The position numbers and the translations under genes were made by a program. A model generated the notes under the pieces. That model saw only the letters and a program-made list of their open reading frames with translations, was not told the DNA's origin and did not search any database. From Stratiolaelaps scimitus (lineage: Eukaryota > Arthropoda > Arachnida > Mesostigmata > Laelapidae), in the NCBI GenBank assembly GCA_019614645.1, contig JABWDB010000006.1, positions 7,812,001 through 7,876,000 on the forward strand: a stretch of DNA of 64,000 nucleotides, given 5' to 3'. Of this stretch, positions 46,311-56,305 are shown one piece after another; within the stretch, counting starts at the first letter, position 1; each line of letters opens with the position of its first letter.

Positions 46311-46855
46311 ATTAATCGGTATTTTACAATAACGCAGAAACCTAATACAATAACAATAATCTATGTCTATGCTAGTTACAGTAAAGTAATTCATATTTCA
46401 CGGAGGAACTTAACTTTTTCTTACTATGCAGAGGCACTATTTCCAAACCCACCCGCGGATCTTGTAGCACAGAAAGTGACGTTACCTCCTTAATTTTCTT
46501 GTCGAGGTCCACCTTATATATATATATACACATATTATATATAACGACGTAAAACAAACACCTTTTTCCCCCATTAACTTGCACATAGCTGATAGCGTCA
46601 TGATAGACTCCCTTGCACAAAGTTATCTCCTTCCCAATCAAAACGCTTACGGACATTTGCCTCCTTTTGCTTAGCTATATCATGATACGATACAGATTTT
46701 GGGAAAATCCAGCCACTTGATTGCCAGCCCAACCTAGGCTGTGACTAGCGTCTAGTTACATGATACACGAATACGCTGCTGCTGACGACGACGATGAAGG
46801 CGACACAACGAGGTCCCTGCCTAAATAGCGCTGCCAGTCGCTTTGCTCCCGTTGA
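46311..46855. other. Spacer, no gene seen
   Basis: It holds a short interrupted (TA)n at about 46516-46545. The 94-codon minus-strand frame across it is unrecognised and passes through the repeat. Confidence 0.45.
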
Positions 46856-46859
46856 CTGT

Positions 46860-47455
46860 TCCTCTGGCGAAGTGCAACTGCAGGCCGACCACACAACGCA
46901 CAATCTGGCTGGCGAGCATTTTCGACAGTGGTGAGTCGTCGCTGAATCGCTAGCACACAGTCCTCGGCTGGCTTCCTATCCAGCTGCTGCTGCTGTCGGG
47001 CCGGCGTCTGCCCCCAGGGGCAAAAAGTTGGCTCATTAGTCGGTCAAACCGACGAGTTTCGAGGTCGAGCCCACGGCTCGACTGTCTCACTGCTCATCGC
47101 CCGTCGGCAGACGTGGACGGCGACCATAGCCGACGCCGTTCTAGCCCAAGTCGTGGTCCTGGCGCGGGCCACGGGACGCGGTCCAGCCGCCGCCGCCGCC
47201 GCCGACAACGGCCCAGTGCGAAGACCATGCTGGCAGCGAGGGGGTCAGGGCAACATCGGGGCTTGTACACTGGATGGACGAACTGGTGTTTCCTCAACCG
47301 AAACCGACTTGCGTAGCATGGTAGTAACTACAAGCCTTCATAACGGCGGCTGCATTCATACTCACATGCGACTCGTGGCTGCCTGGGCACACATACGACA
47401 GATACGCGGGTGGTTGCTTCGCGAGCAAAAGCGCAGCCACACTGGAATCGAATAA
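46860..47455. other. GC-rich island
   Basis: A CpG-rich patch contains (GCC)n at about 47188-47201 and CTGCTGCTG near 46984. Frames are open on both strands in several phases (66-100 codons), Arg/Ala/Gly-rich, with no recognisable domain. It could be the promoter or first exon of an unseen gene. No TATA box is visible. Confidence 0.3.
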
Positions 47456-47574
47456 TGTTGCTCAAATCGTTGCTGCTTGGGCCGAGAAGCGACAACAAAT
47501 AAATACACGATTACATAATTACACTCATTAGATAGGCATACTGCGTACAGAGGTGGATACGTGTTCATATATCT

Positions 47575-47594
47575 ACATATATATATATATATAG
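47575..47594. repeat. (TA)n array
   Basis: A TA run of about 20 bases. Confidence 0.88.
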
Positions 47595-48073
47595 AAAATC
47601 TTTTATCCAGCCTATTTTGTTGGAAGTTGACATTTGCTATTCGGGAATATGGGAGGGTATAACGGAGCCGTTGTAAACTACCATTGGTACCCATTTGTAT
47701 TCAGCGCATATGAGTTGACCCGAAAACCGAATTTAGAGTTCAGTCATATTTTTTGCCTTTACGAGCCTCTAACGATGTTAGAAACTATACAATGTTCGCA
47801 CAATTTACATAGACAATTTGGTTGAGGTCATTCATAATCAAGTCCGGCTATCAAAGGCCTATTATGTGTGAAAGAACCAAGTGCATCTAAACGTATGAAT
47901 CAATTCCTGCCCAAATTTCACCTTCCGTCAATGGCGTTCCTCACCCTTTTGTTCTGTAAAAAACTAGATAATGTAACGCTTCCAAGCAGCTCCTCTGATA
48001 TATAATATGTACGAAATGTATAAAAAACATTCTATTATTATATTGTGTTAATTATATTATTATTATATTGGTT

Positions 48074-48109
48074 TCACATATGCTGCCCGAAAAAATGCAG
48101 CATATGTGA
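48074..48109. repeat. 13-bp perfect hairpin
   Basis: TCACATATGCTGC (48074-48086) and its exact reverse complement GCAGCATATGTGA (48097-48109) flank a ten-base A-rich loop (48087-48096). AT-rich simple sequence lies on the left. Confidence 0.93.
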
Positions 48110-48551
48110 GACACAATATATTTCATATGTCATCGTGTCGTCGTCATTCATATGTCGAATGAAATCGACGAGTCTCGTCGTTTGCGAGCCGTGTGTCAGT
48201 GCTATTAGCCTTGCTGAACAAGTTTAAGATGGTAGTTCTTACAGATAGCATATCTGGGTCGTTAAAATTAAGGAGAAATTTGCACCAACTATTGATACGC
48301 CCCATAGCGCTTTGTCAAAAATAGAGTAGGAGTATGATGACGCTTTTGCTTATGTTAATCCTGTTCACTTAAATATATGCTTTTGGTAAAGCCGGCTATT
48401 TACGAAGTTTACGGTGATCCCAATCTCCTCTTTGGCGCGGCATCATCATTGTTGGCTCTGAATAGTTTAACATGAATCTTAAATAGCACTTTCTTCGCAC
48501 ACATTGATTTTCAATTTGAAATCTACGCGTGGTCACTTTCGGCTCTACAAA

Positions 48552-48734
48552 GCACCTCAGCGCTTGGTGCACTCGTGTGCGCCTTGTAATCATAGGAGAC
48601 ACGTAGGTTCACGGGTTCGATCCGCACCGTTGCACGGTTTGCATTTAAAGGCGTTGTCCGTCTTATGAAGCAATGCTGAAAGCAGTTCTACCGTGGACGT
48701 TAAATATTGGCTGTGAGTCAGCTAGGAAAATTTA
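48552..48734 (+). mobile_element. tRNA-derived SINE, best-preserved copy
   Basis: The head (48552-48636) reads like a tRNA gene: a D-arm-like CAGCGCTTGGTGC, an anticodon-arm region CGCCTTGTAATC, and a perfect pol III B box GGTTCGATCC at 48614-48623. The body has GTCCGTCTTATGAAG and CAATGCTG, then CCGTGGACGTTAAATATTGG, and the tail CTGTGAGTCAGC ends in GGAAAATTTA. An internal pol III promoter would drive transcription. There is no poly(A); the tail ends in AATTTA. The anticodon loop (CTTGTAA here, CTTGCAA in two other copies) hints at a Thr- or Ala-type ancestor, but divergence prevents a firm call. I saw no clear target-site duplication. Confidence 0.87.
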
Positions 48735-49821
48735 GTATTAGAGCACACTTCAGCGGCAACTTGTGCTGTGTTTCCGCAAGAATAATGTAATGTCCCTTAA
48801 TTTTCTAGACGGTCACCATGAGTGATTAGATAATATTTTAGGATAACGAGCTTCCCCGCTGTCTTAGGTAGAGGAAGCCTTTAGCTTAGCGGCGAGACCA
48901 CATTACATTAGAACGAGGGAAGGGTGGACTGAGAGGTCAAAGAGGAGGCCAGGATACGTGAGCTTATGGATTTCGTTATCAGTGAGCGCCCTTGAGCGAG
49001 TCAAAAGGCCACCGACACAGGGATTGCTGGGGTAAATACTCCCTCCCCTTGGAACCTCGTTTGTTTGGCCCACTGAGGGCGCTAACTCCATCCTGAAAGG
49101 TAGTATATATCTCAATCGTATCCAGAGCAAGGATCTAGAGCACACTTCCGCCTCGATGAAGAATCAGAAATTTGCGGATCGTTTCGTTCATTTTGTTGAT
49201 TGCTCCTTGCTAGCGATTGTGATGAATTACCAAGAGTGAAGGAACATATTGGATTCTCAATTTTCTCTAAACGTCTCGATTTGACAGGGGGGCACAACTA
49301 CAATATTTCGCGTCAACTGGCTTTCATTGGATTCGGGCCTCGTATATCGTTGCATTTAGAGAAAGTTTTATCGGAGAACTATTGGAGACGACCCATGACG
49401 ACAATGTTCTATGGATGTCACTTGGAATCGGCGTGGATGCATTTTCATACACAAATTAGATAACAACAAATGCGCATTGTCAAAATAATTACTAACGTAG
49501 GATGATATGCATGAATTAGTAATATTTTATAAAAGAAGCCAAATGAAGAAGCAGGGTCCTTCCCCGGCCTCAGCCTTACGCCCTGTCCCGAACTGCGGCA
49601 CTAATTATTGTAGATATTAAGGGCACACAATAATATTAAATAGGTAATTGCGGATGCTTTTCTTTAAATACGCTATTTTAGCTAAGCAAATCCCTTAGAA
49701 TGAGCTTGTCAATTGCCCAGGAATATTTTCTCTTTGAGCTTACATTGCGTTAAGGAAGTGTAGTAGATATTGAACTAATATATTCACATGTGGAATATGC
49801 CTTTATCACTTTAGGTGTTCT

Positions 49822-49881
49822 TGATATGGTTGGCCGTTAGCTCAATGATATGGTTGGCCGTTGATATGGTTGGTCGTTGGC
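49822..49881. repeat. Three-copy tandem repeat, unit TGATATGGTTGGCCGTT
   Basis: TGATATGGTTGG(C/T)CGTT occurs three times, with short and unequal spacers (GCTCAA after the first copy, none after the second, GGC after the third). Confidence 0.88.
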
Positions 49882-50009
49882 TGATGATAACTGATGTTCT
49901 TTCCAGCTCAGATGCTCATGCGGGAGTACATTGTCATCAGGATTTGAATAGTGACGTCTTGTCTCATAGCTGATGCCAATGTCTTCAACTGTTTAAGTGT
50001 AGATTGTTA

Positions 50010-50026
50010 ATATATATATATATATA
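50010..50026. repeat. (TA)n array
   Basis: A pure TA run of 17 bases. Confidence 0.88.
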
Positions 50027-51354
50027 GGCGCGACACAATCGTAATGTCCATTTAAATATAGAAGTGGCTCCGTATTCGTTGAATATACTTTCCATTACCG
50101 TGCTGAACTATCGATTTGTTCGAACTGCCATCAATCGCTTTGTTTGCGCACCACCTAGTAACGAAGAACCTCGCGAGTGGCTCGTAGTCTTAGTGGTTTC
50201 GCTGCTTGAACGCTTCGATTCATGTGTACACTCGAAACAATGGTCCTGTTACGCCGCGAACGGCGTCGCTGCCCCCTATCGATTACTCTGACGACTTCGC
50301 ACTCGTGCTTCGAAATCTTGGCTTCAGGTTGACGAATTATTTATGAATCCTGCCTTGGGCTTTCCCTCGGCCAGAGACGCCATGTGTACCACAATGGCGC
50401 ACCCAGCAGCTACCTGGTGGCGAGGCATCGGCCTCTCAAACGGAGTAAACACGTGAAATCGTAGACGAGAAAGAGCCATGAAATGTAGGACTCGACAGTC
50501 GGCTCTAGAGGACAAACTCCGCTGTCAACATTAAATTCGAATGATGCATATCGCTGAGATTGGATGAATGTAGCGGTAGTTGGTATGTATAATGCAAAAA
50601 TTACCATAGGTCTTTAATTAAGATGCGCTAAACCGGCCAATCTATTCAATGCCACTGGCAACACAGGTGGCGAAAATCGATCTCATCAGTCTATTCGGGG
50701 ACCTCGCTAACATCTCCGTGTGGTCCATTCTCTAGCGAGTGTCAAGATATGTTGCGACCAGGCGACAGACGGCCACGTCGATAAGAGGGAGGTTGCAGAC
50801 GCGGTGGGGACTATAGAATGTCTTTCCACCTGGAACATCCATATTTGGAGCCGCAAATTGAATGGATAAAAATGCAATCAAATTCCGCTCCACCGTAGAA
50901 CACGATTGTGCCGCGCGTGTAGAGGAGTGAAAGCGCTTTGGATCGCTATATAAGAGTAAAGAAACGAAGAAGGCGAAAGTGGAAAGGGAGACGGCCAAAA
51001 AAAGCGCGGGAACTTATGAGCCAACATAATACATAACTTACCCGAATTGCTATTTAATTACGCTAATATGCCTTGTTATCTTGTTAAAAACAAAAGCAGA
51101 GAAGAAAATAATGTAGGCAACTAACGCCCAAAATAGGATAACCTCTAGCCACGGACGCTCCTGAATCTTGAACTGTGACAAAACACGAGTTATGTCCATA
51201 GACCATTACGAATGCTGTATAATACAATATAATAAATGCTTGGTTTGATTAAAAAAACAGTTGCCCATTCATTATCCGCCTTCGCGAATCAATCAACAAT
51301 CGAGCAAGCCAATTAGCGCTGGATATCTGTATATCAATATATTTTCCTCTGTTA

Positions 51355-52160
51355 TTATAATAGAAGAGACGTAGATTCATTTGCATGACAGGTAAGATAC
51401 GTAGGAACCATTCTAGGCTGTTTTACGTAGACGGTTAAAAAGAAATCTTTGAAAATGTGTACCTTGGCCTTGTCATCTGTTATAATTGTATCATCCTTTA
51501 TAAGTGCACCTATCCCCTCTTTTCCCTTCAAACGCTTATTTGCGTAACGAAAAAATGACTTCGAGTCCTTAAAGTCAAGATTCAATTCCTCAAGGATGCG
51601 ACGCCTGATGCTAGCTTTTCGTAAATTGGTTTCAGTTTTAGGATTTGCTTATGTTTTCATCAGAACCTCAAGTTTATTTATATATGTTTTAAGGCTCTTG
51701 TTTTTCGATCTGATTAAATTTCTTCTTTTAGGTACGAATTGTTCAATTAATATGTGGAGTTGGCAGATAAATGTATTGAACATACGATCTACAGAATCAC
51801 AGCTCGCAAAAAGCGTTCTCCACGGAATGTGGCATAACCTAGCCTCGATGCTTCCATAATCCCCTCTCCAAAAATCATAGCCACCTTCATTGTTTGCTAT
51901 ACAACCCGAATTAAAAAGTACAGTAAAGGTTATCGCATTATGATCGGAGGGTATCGGGGAGCTCAGAGTAGATAGTTCATCGATAATAAAAGGATGGGTC
52001 GTAAGTAGAAGATCTAAGATGTTTCCTTGTGTAAAAACGGCTTGAGAATTAGAATCGCATTTTAAGTGAACGGGTTACCTCCGTTATCAGTTGGTAAAGC
52101 CCATTTGCAACACAAGAGTTTGTAAAATTGGATATTTAATATTTAATGCCGCTTCTAAAC
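51355..52160 (-). pseudogene. Non-LTR retrotransposon ORF2 fragment (endonuclease-linker)
   Basis: Read on the minus strand, this is the end of an AP endonuclease domain plus the linker that precedes reverse transcriptase in CR1/Jockey-group LINEs. Visible blocks in order: QGNILDLLLTTHPFI, the hallmark SDHNAITFTV (about 51950-51930), a YDFWRGDYGSIEARL segment, EQFVPKRRNLIRSKNKSLK, then RILEELNLDFKDSKSFFRY and DDTIITDDKAKVHIFKDFF. About 200 codons are in one frame with a single TAA (after VLMKT), so it is fairly young. Upstream of about 52060 the frame shifts and the match fades. It ends before any reverse transcriptase motif, so the 3' part is missing. The intact ORF2 would nick the target and copy RNA into DNA; this piece does nothing alone. 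Confidence 0.9.
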
Positions 52161-52164
52161 CATT

Positions 52165-55100
52165 GCTGTTGCCCCTCACATTTTGAATCAACTTAAATCG
52201 ATTTCGCGATGTAAACCTGTCGAAATAAAATTAGGACAACGCTAAACCAGTCACTCTGCCACGACAGCCTAAAACAGCGCGGAACCGCGTTTACTATTAT
52301 ATAATATAGCAAGCAGGGGGCGATGCTCAGATAATACCAAGACATTCATAGCCTGGATTAAACGACGATCATCCACGATCCACAATAAAATGCCTGTGCA
52401 CACCAAAACTCAACAGACCAAACGGAAACGGACTTCGTAACTATTATCCATGAACTTTTCGGCTATCTGGCTGACCATGTATGCGCTATCACGACCATGC
52501 CACCCTGCAAACATTTCTGCTTCGTCAGTTGATCCCGGACTCGAGACCGTCACAACTCAAATGTCATCCTTTATCCCCGTCCTGACGTATATATATATAT
52601 ATATATCAGGGACATTTGTCTGTATACACCTTCAGTTGGTAAGGAACAGTTTTTCCTCTTTTCATTTCGTATCGTCTGTGTCCCAGCACCTTTCTATACA
52701 TAGGTCCACACGCGCTGCACCCGGCGTGTTGCCATAAAGGCTTATCGCCGCCACACTGTATGGCTGCGTCCATTTTTAGCGGTTGGACCCGGGGGTCGCG
52801 ACGATTGTTTCTTGTTATATTGTATCAATGCCATCCGGTCTCTGTGGTTAGGTGTTGCCGTTCCGCGCATCTTGTGTTACGAAAGAAGATCCTAACCGAT
52901 TCGCCAAATCTCTCTCATACACAGAAACGGCACAAAACAAGCTGACTGTAGTAAAGTGGGTGGTGTAGCTAGAAATGAGTAGGTTTAAATACGTGCTAAA
53001 TGATTTCGAAGGGCTGAACATGCGATCGAGAGAAATGATGCTAAATTGAACAACACTGAAAACACGCTGGATCCCCTCGATTCCCGAAGGTGTCGATGTC
53101 CCGGTGATACCTATTCATGGAATGACGCTGAGCATCGAAGTTCCCGATAGTCCTCAGCTTGGGCGAGCGTGTGATCTATTTCGAGTCTTCGTTGTGAATT
53201 TTGTGGGAAGATGTCTAAGAATATGAAATGCTAGACAGTCCACCAGTATCGCAGGTTGCATTGCTACATAGGTCGGGTGCAATTGCGCGCTGTTCTCAGA
53301 TCTATACAAATTATGCTCCTGCCATGAATGGTGTTTATTGAATGAACACAATGACGCCCTATCATACGGATGGGTTCCGCCCCAGCGCATCCCGTCTGTG
53401 CAACACAAACCACCCCACCTTGAGCGAGGTTCCGGTCACGCGACCTTATGGCCGAGGCAATTCAACTGTCACGGTATCAGGCTCATGGGCAAAGTAATAC
53501 TTCCCAACAGCTAACCATAAGGCAACTGACTGACTTTCTATCGGCATTGTATAGATAACCTAGCTTGTTGTCAAAATATGATCTTTCTTAGCACCGTGCT
53601 TGCTAAATATATCAATAAGTACTGCTGAATGATAAAGAAAGAAAATATAAACCACTCAAAACGCGGGATGTCCATCTATGCATGCTTGCTCCTCTACGAA
53701 CTCTTCGTAGGTCTATTGTGCTACAATTTATGACCGACTATACAAATATCTATGGGACACTAAGCAATGCAGGATAGGTTTCCTTCGAAATGATCAAACT
53801 ATGCCTAGTCTCCCACAAGTCTACGTGATTTCTCCAACACGCTGTGCCTATCGGCTCGTATCGAACTAAGAAAAATATCATATAAAACTGCCGCACTGCA
53901 GACATACATATGATGCAGTTCATCATTGTGCTATCCGATATCTGAATGTGAATCTTGATTAATTCAACCTTGGTTAACCAAGCTTCAATTAAAGACGTAG
54001 CAAGCGTAGCTCGTTTCAGTCCGCCGAGATCTCGCCAACCTGGGATAGACGTCCCTCGACACCGAGTTGTCATCAATACTAGACGAATAGATGGCCCTGT
54101 ACGCGTCGCAGCCAGGTACAGGATACGAGTCCAAAGGGCTGCTAGTAGATGACACTATGTCCCGCTTCCCGTACTCGGCTATAAGAGCTACCAAAAGCAA
54201 AGGTGATTTACATCACAAAACGCGAAGCGGCCGATTGCAAGACAGGCCACATCTCCATGTCAATGCTGCTCGGCTATCCCCGGCTGCGCGCTAGTCGACC
54301 AATGCCATACCCTGTCCCGCGGTCCCGTAGCCACAGCAAATTCGCGCACGCTGTGCTGCGTACGATTATCTTTTTTTTGCCTGCTGTTATTTTGGTTTCT
54401 GCTGCCGTTGCTGTTGTTTCAGAATACGAGTAGCCGTGTATCTAACACTTGTACAGGAGCATACGTTAAAGCGAAGCTTTGTCTGACTGTCTGGGAGTTC
54501 TATGGCTGTTTGTACACGTGTGTACATGTAAGTTGGTGTGTGTGTGGGACACTGAGCAAGTTTTACCGGTTGGGAAGCTGCGACATTCAGTGTAATGATT
54601 TCCTCGCTGGTTAGTCACCCACGAACTCAAGCTGTATTGTATATAAATATGTTCTAAGAATGTTCATACAATTGTCAAACACTCCGACCAGCGAACAATC
54701 TAAGTACCGTCACGTCCAATACTGTCGGCGCTACAAACCCAAATTCCCATATACACGTCGCCCGCCGCACGGATCTATCATGGGTTTCAGGCATTTTTCA
54801 GACATGGGGCCCCCTCCTTCCAATTAGCAAGCTGTGCTAAGCGCATAATGTGGTTCAGGTTTTCCAAACGCGTGGATGGTCGCAGCCCGCCTAACCGTAC
54901 CTCTATCCCAGTCCTTCCATTGTCAAAAAACGACCCGTCACGCAACAGAATTTAAGAGGCCAAATACCCTAAGCGAGCCTATTTACACTACTCGAACTTA
55001 CTCGACTACCTGCTAACTGACGCTCGCTTCCGAAGGAGATGCGACAGTCCTACGCACGTCAGCCAACAAATTGCCGCTCGAAGTAAAAGAGATGTTACTG

Positions 55101-55325
55101 TAACAAGTTTTCTTGTGTGCTGTATATTGTGCGTACATTTGGTCCTTCATCACAACCTGTGTGTTTCTATATCCTATTTCTATTTTGTACTTCTGCGGTT
55201 ATTAATACTATAGACAGTTAGTATTAACCCGCTCTGCGCTGCAATAATCGTCGTTAATATATGCTTTGTTTTCTTAAATAAAAGCTTAACCGTTACAAGA
55301 AAGCGGCACAAGTTCCCTCAATACA
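52165..55325. other. Spacer, no gene seen
   Basis: It holds a (TA)n at 52588-52607. Paired frames on both strands at 53750-54433 are open but unrecognised. A T run and GCTGCCGTTGCTGTTG triplets lie near 54370-54420. Confidence 0.45.
52588..52607. repeat. (TA)n array
   Basis: A pure TA run of 20 bases. Confidence 0.9.
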
Positions 55326-55499
55326 CCACAATTTGTGTTGGAGTCAAAAATTGAAGGCGCACAGAAACGCGTCAGGCCCAAGGCCACCAAATGCAACACC
55401 AACAGAAGAAACTCCCGGTTAGCCAATTCCCACACCTCGGCCTCCCTCTTCCTCCGCGCTCCTCCTGGACTGACACGTTTATTAATTGTTTTCCGTAGC

Positions 55500-55535
55500 T
55501 GTTGTTGTTGTTGTTGTCGTCGTTGTCGTCGTTGC
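55500..55535. repeat. (GTT)n/(GTC)n triplet array
   Basis: GTTGTTGTTGTT passes into mixed GTC and GTT units. On the minus strand these would code Asn/Asp runs, on the plus strand a Val run, which explains several artefactual hydrophobic frames. Confidence 0.88.
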
Positions 55536-56096
55536 TCATGGCCGTTCGGCCTTGAAGGCGTTCGACGTCGCTCGGGCCGTTGGTTGCCCAGGCATTGAGT
55601 TGTTGCCGAGGCGTCTTGACGTCGTCATCCAGGCGAGGCCGGGGCAGGCGTCGACTCTGTCGTCAGCTCTGTTGCTGTCAGCGAATTTTGGCCAGCGCGA
55701 AGCGGCCAAGTCCCGCTCGCTTGTCATCGCTGCGTTAGGACGTGGCGACGGCAGCAGTAGCATCATCCCCAGCACCATCATCAAAACCACCAGTAGAGCG
55801 AGCGTCATCCATTTATCTTCGCGGAAGGAAGCTGCCGTTGCCACCGCGCGAGAGAGGTCATTATCGGGCAACGTCGTTCCCCGATGGGACTTCCCTGAAG
55901 AAGAAGTCGCTTTGCCTTTCGGAGACTGGTTGCTCTCCTGGATCAGTCTCAGTACGGTCGCGCTGCCGCTTGTGGTAGCGGGTGGGAGACGCAGGCGTAG
56001 TGCTGTTGATGCTGCGGCTGCTGCTGCTGGCGGCAGTGTTCGCGTCGACAGCGCAGCCCGCACACAACAGCAGCCAGCTAGTGCTTCCAGGTTCAC
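55536..56096 (-). CDS. Candidate single-pass membrane protein N-terminus
   Basis: ATG at 56096 opens 186 codons, strongly GC-biased at third positions. About 95 polar, Ser/Ala/Arg-rich residues come first, with a short poly-Ala run (PPAAAAAAS). A clear hydrophobic segment of about 20 residues then follows REDK (MTLALLVVLMMVLGMMLLLP), and a polar C-terminal part holds DRVDACPGLAWMTTSRR. This fits a type II membrane protein, or, if translation begins at the internal Met before TLALL, a signal peptide. The frame stops at TGA 55538-55536. No family is recognised. The overlapping plus-strand frame (221 codons, opening in the GTT repeat) is the main alternative. A long (CT)n/(GA)n tract lies 130-205 bases upstream. 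Confidence 0.35.
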   Translation of the reverse strand: MNLEALAGCCCVRAALSTRTLPPAAAAAASTALRLRLPPATTSGSATVLRLIQESNQSPKGKATSSSGKSHRGTTLPDNDLSRAVATAASFREDKWMTLALLVVLMMVLGMMLLLPSPRPNAAMTSERDLAASRWPKFADSNRADDRVDACPGLAWMTTSRRLGNNSMPGQPTARATSNAFKAERP

Positions 56097-56223
56097 CGCA
56101 CCACCAGTAGTCAGTGGTGTGCGTTCGCGCGCGCGCGCAATGCCCAGCTAGATGTAGGCTGTTTTCGCTTCTTTTCGAGGTTCGTGGCTTTTTTTCATTT
56201 CGTTTCCTTCCGTCTTTTTCCTT

Positions 56224-56256
56224 CTTTCTCTCTCTCTCTCTTTCTCTCATCTGAGT

Positions 56257-56301
<45 letters not shown>
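56224..56301. repeat. (CT)n followed by (GA)n, hairpin-forming
   Basis: A CT-rich run at 56224-56248 is followed, after about ten bases, by a (GA)n of about 43 bases at 56259-56301. The two are complementary, so a hairpin of about 20 bp can form; the long purine run could also form triplex DNA. GA repeats near promoters can bind GAGA-type factors in arthropods. It sits upstream of the minus-strand candidate at 56096. Confidence 0.92.

Positions 56302-56305
<4 letters not shown>

Larger units (their letters stand above)
48740..51350. other. Spacer, no gene seen
   Basis: It holds a three-copy tandem repeat (49822-49881) and a (TA)n (50010-50026). Frames of 75-88 codons at 49200-49463, 50064-50291 and 50732-50998 are unrecognised. 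Confidence 0.45.

Noticed and set aside
48590..48636. Functional tRNA gene at the SINE head
   Set aside because: The B box is good, but the acceptor and anticodon stems do not pair and the same sequence recurs with a shared non-tRNA tail.
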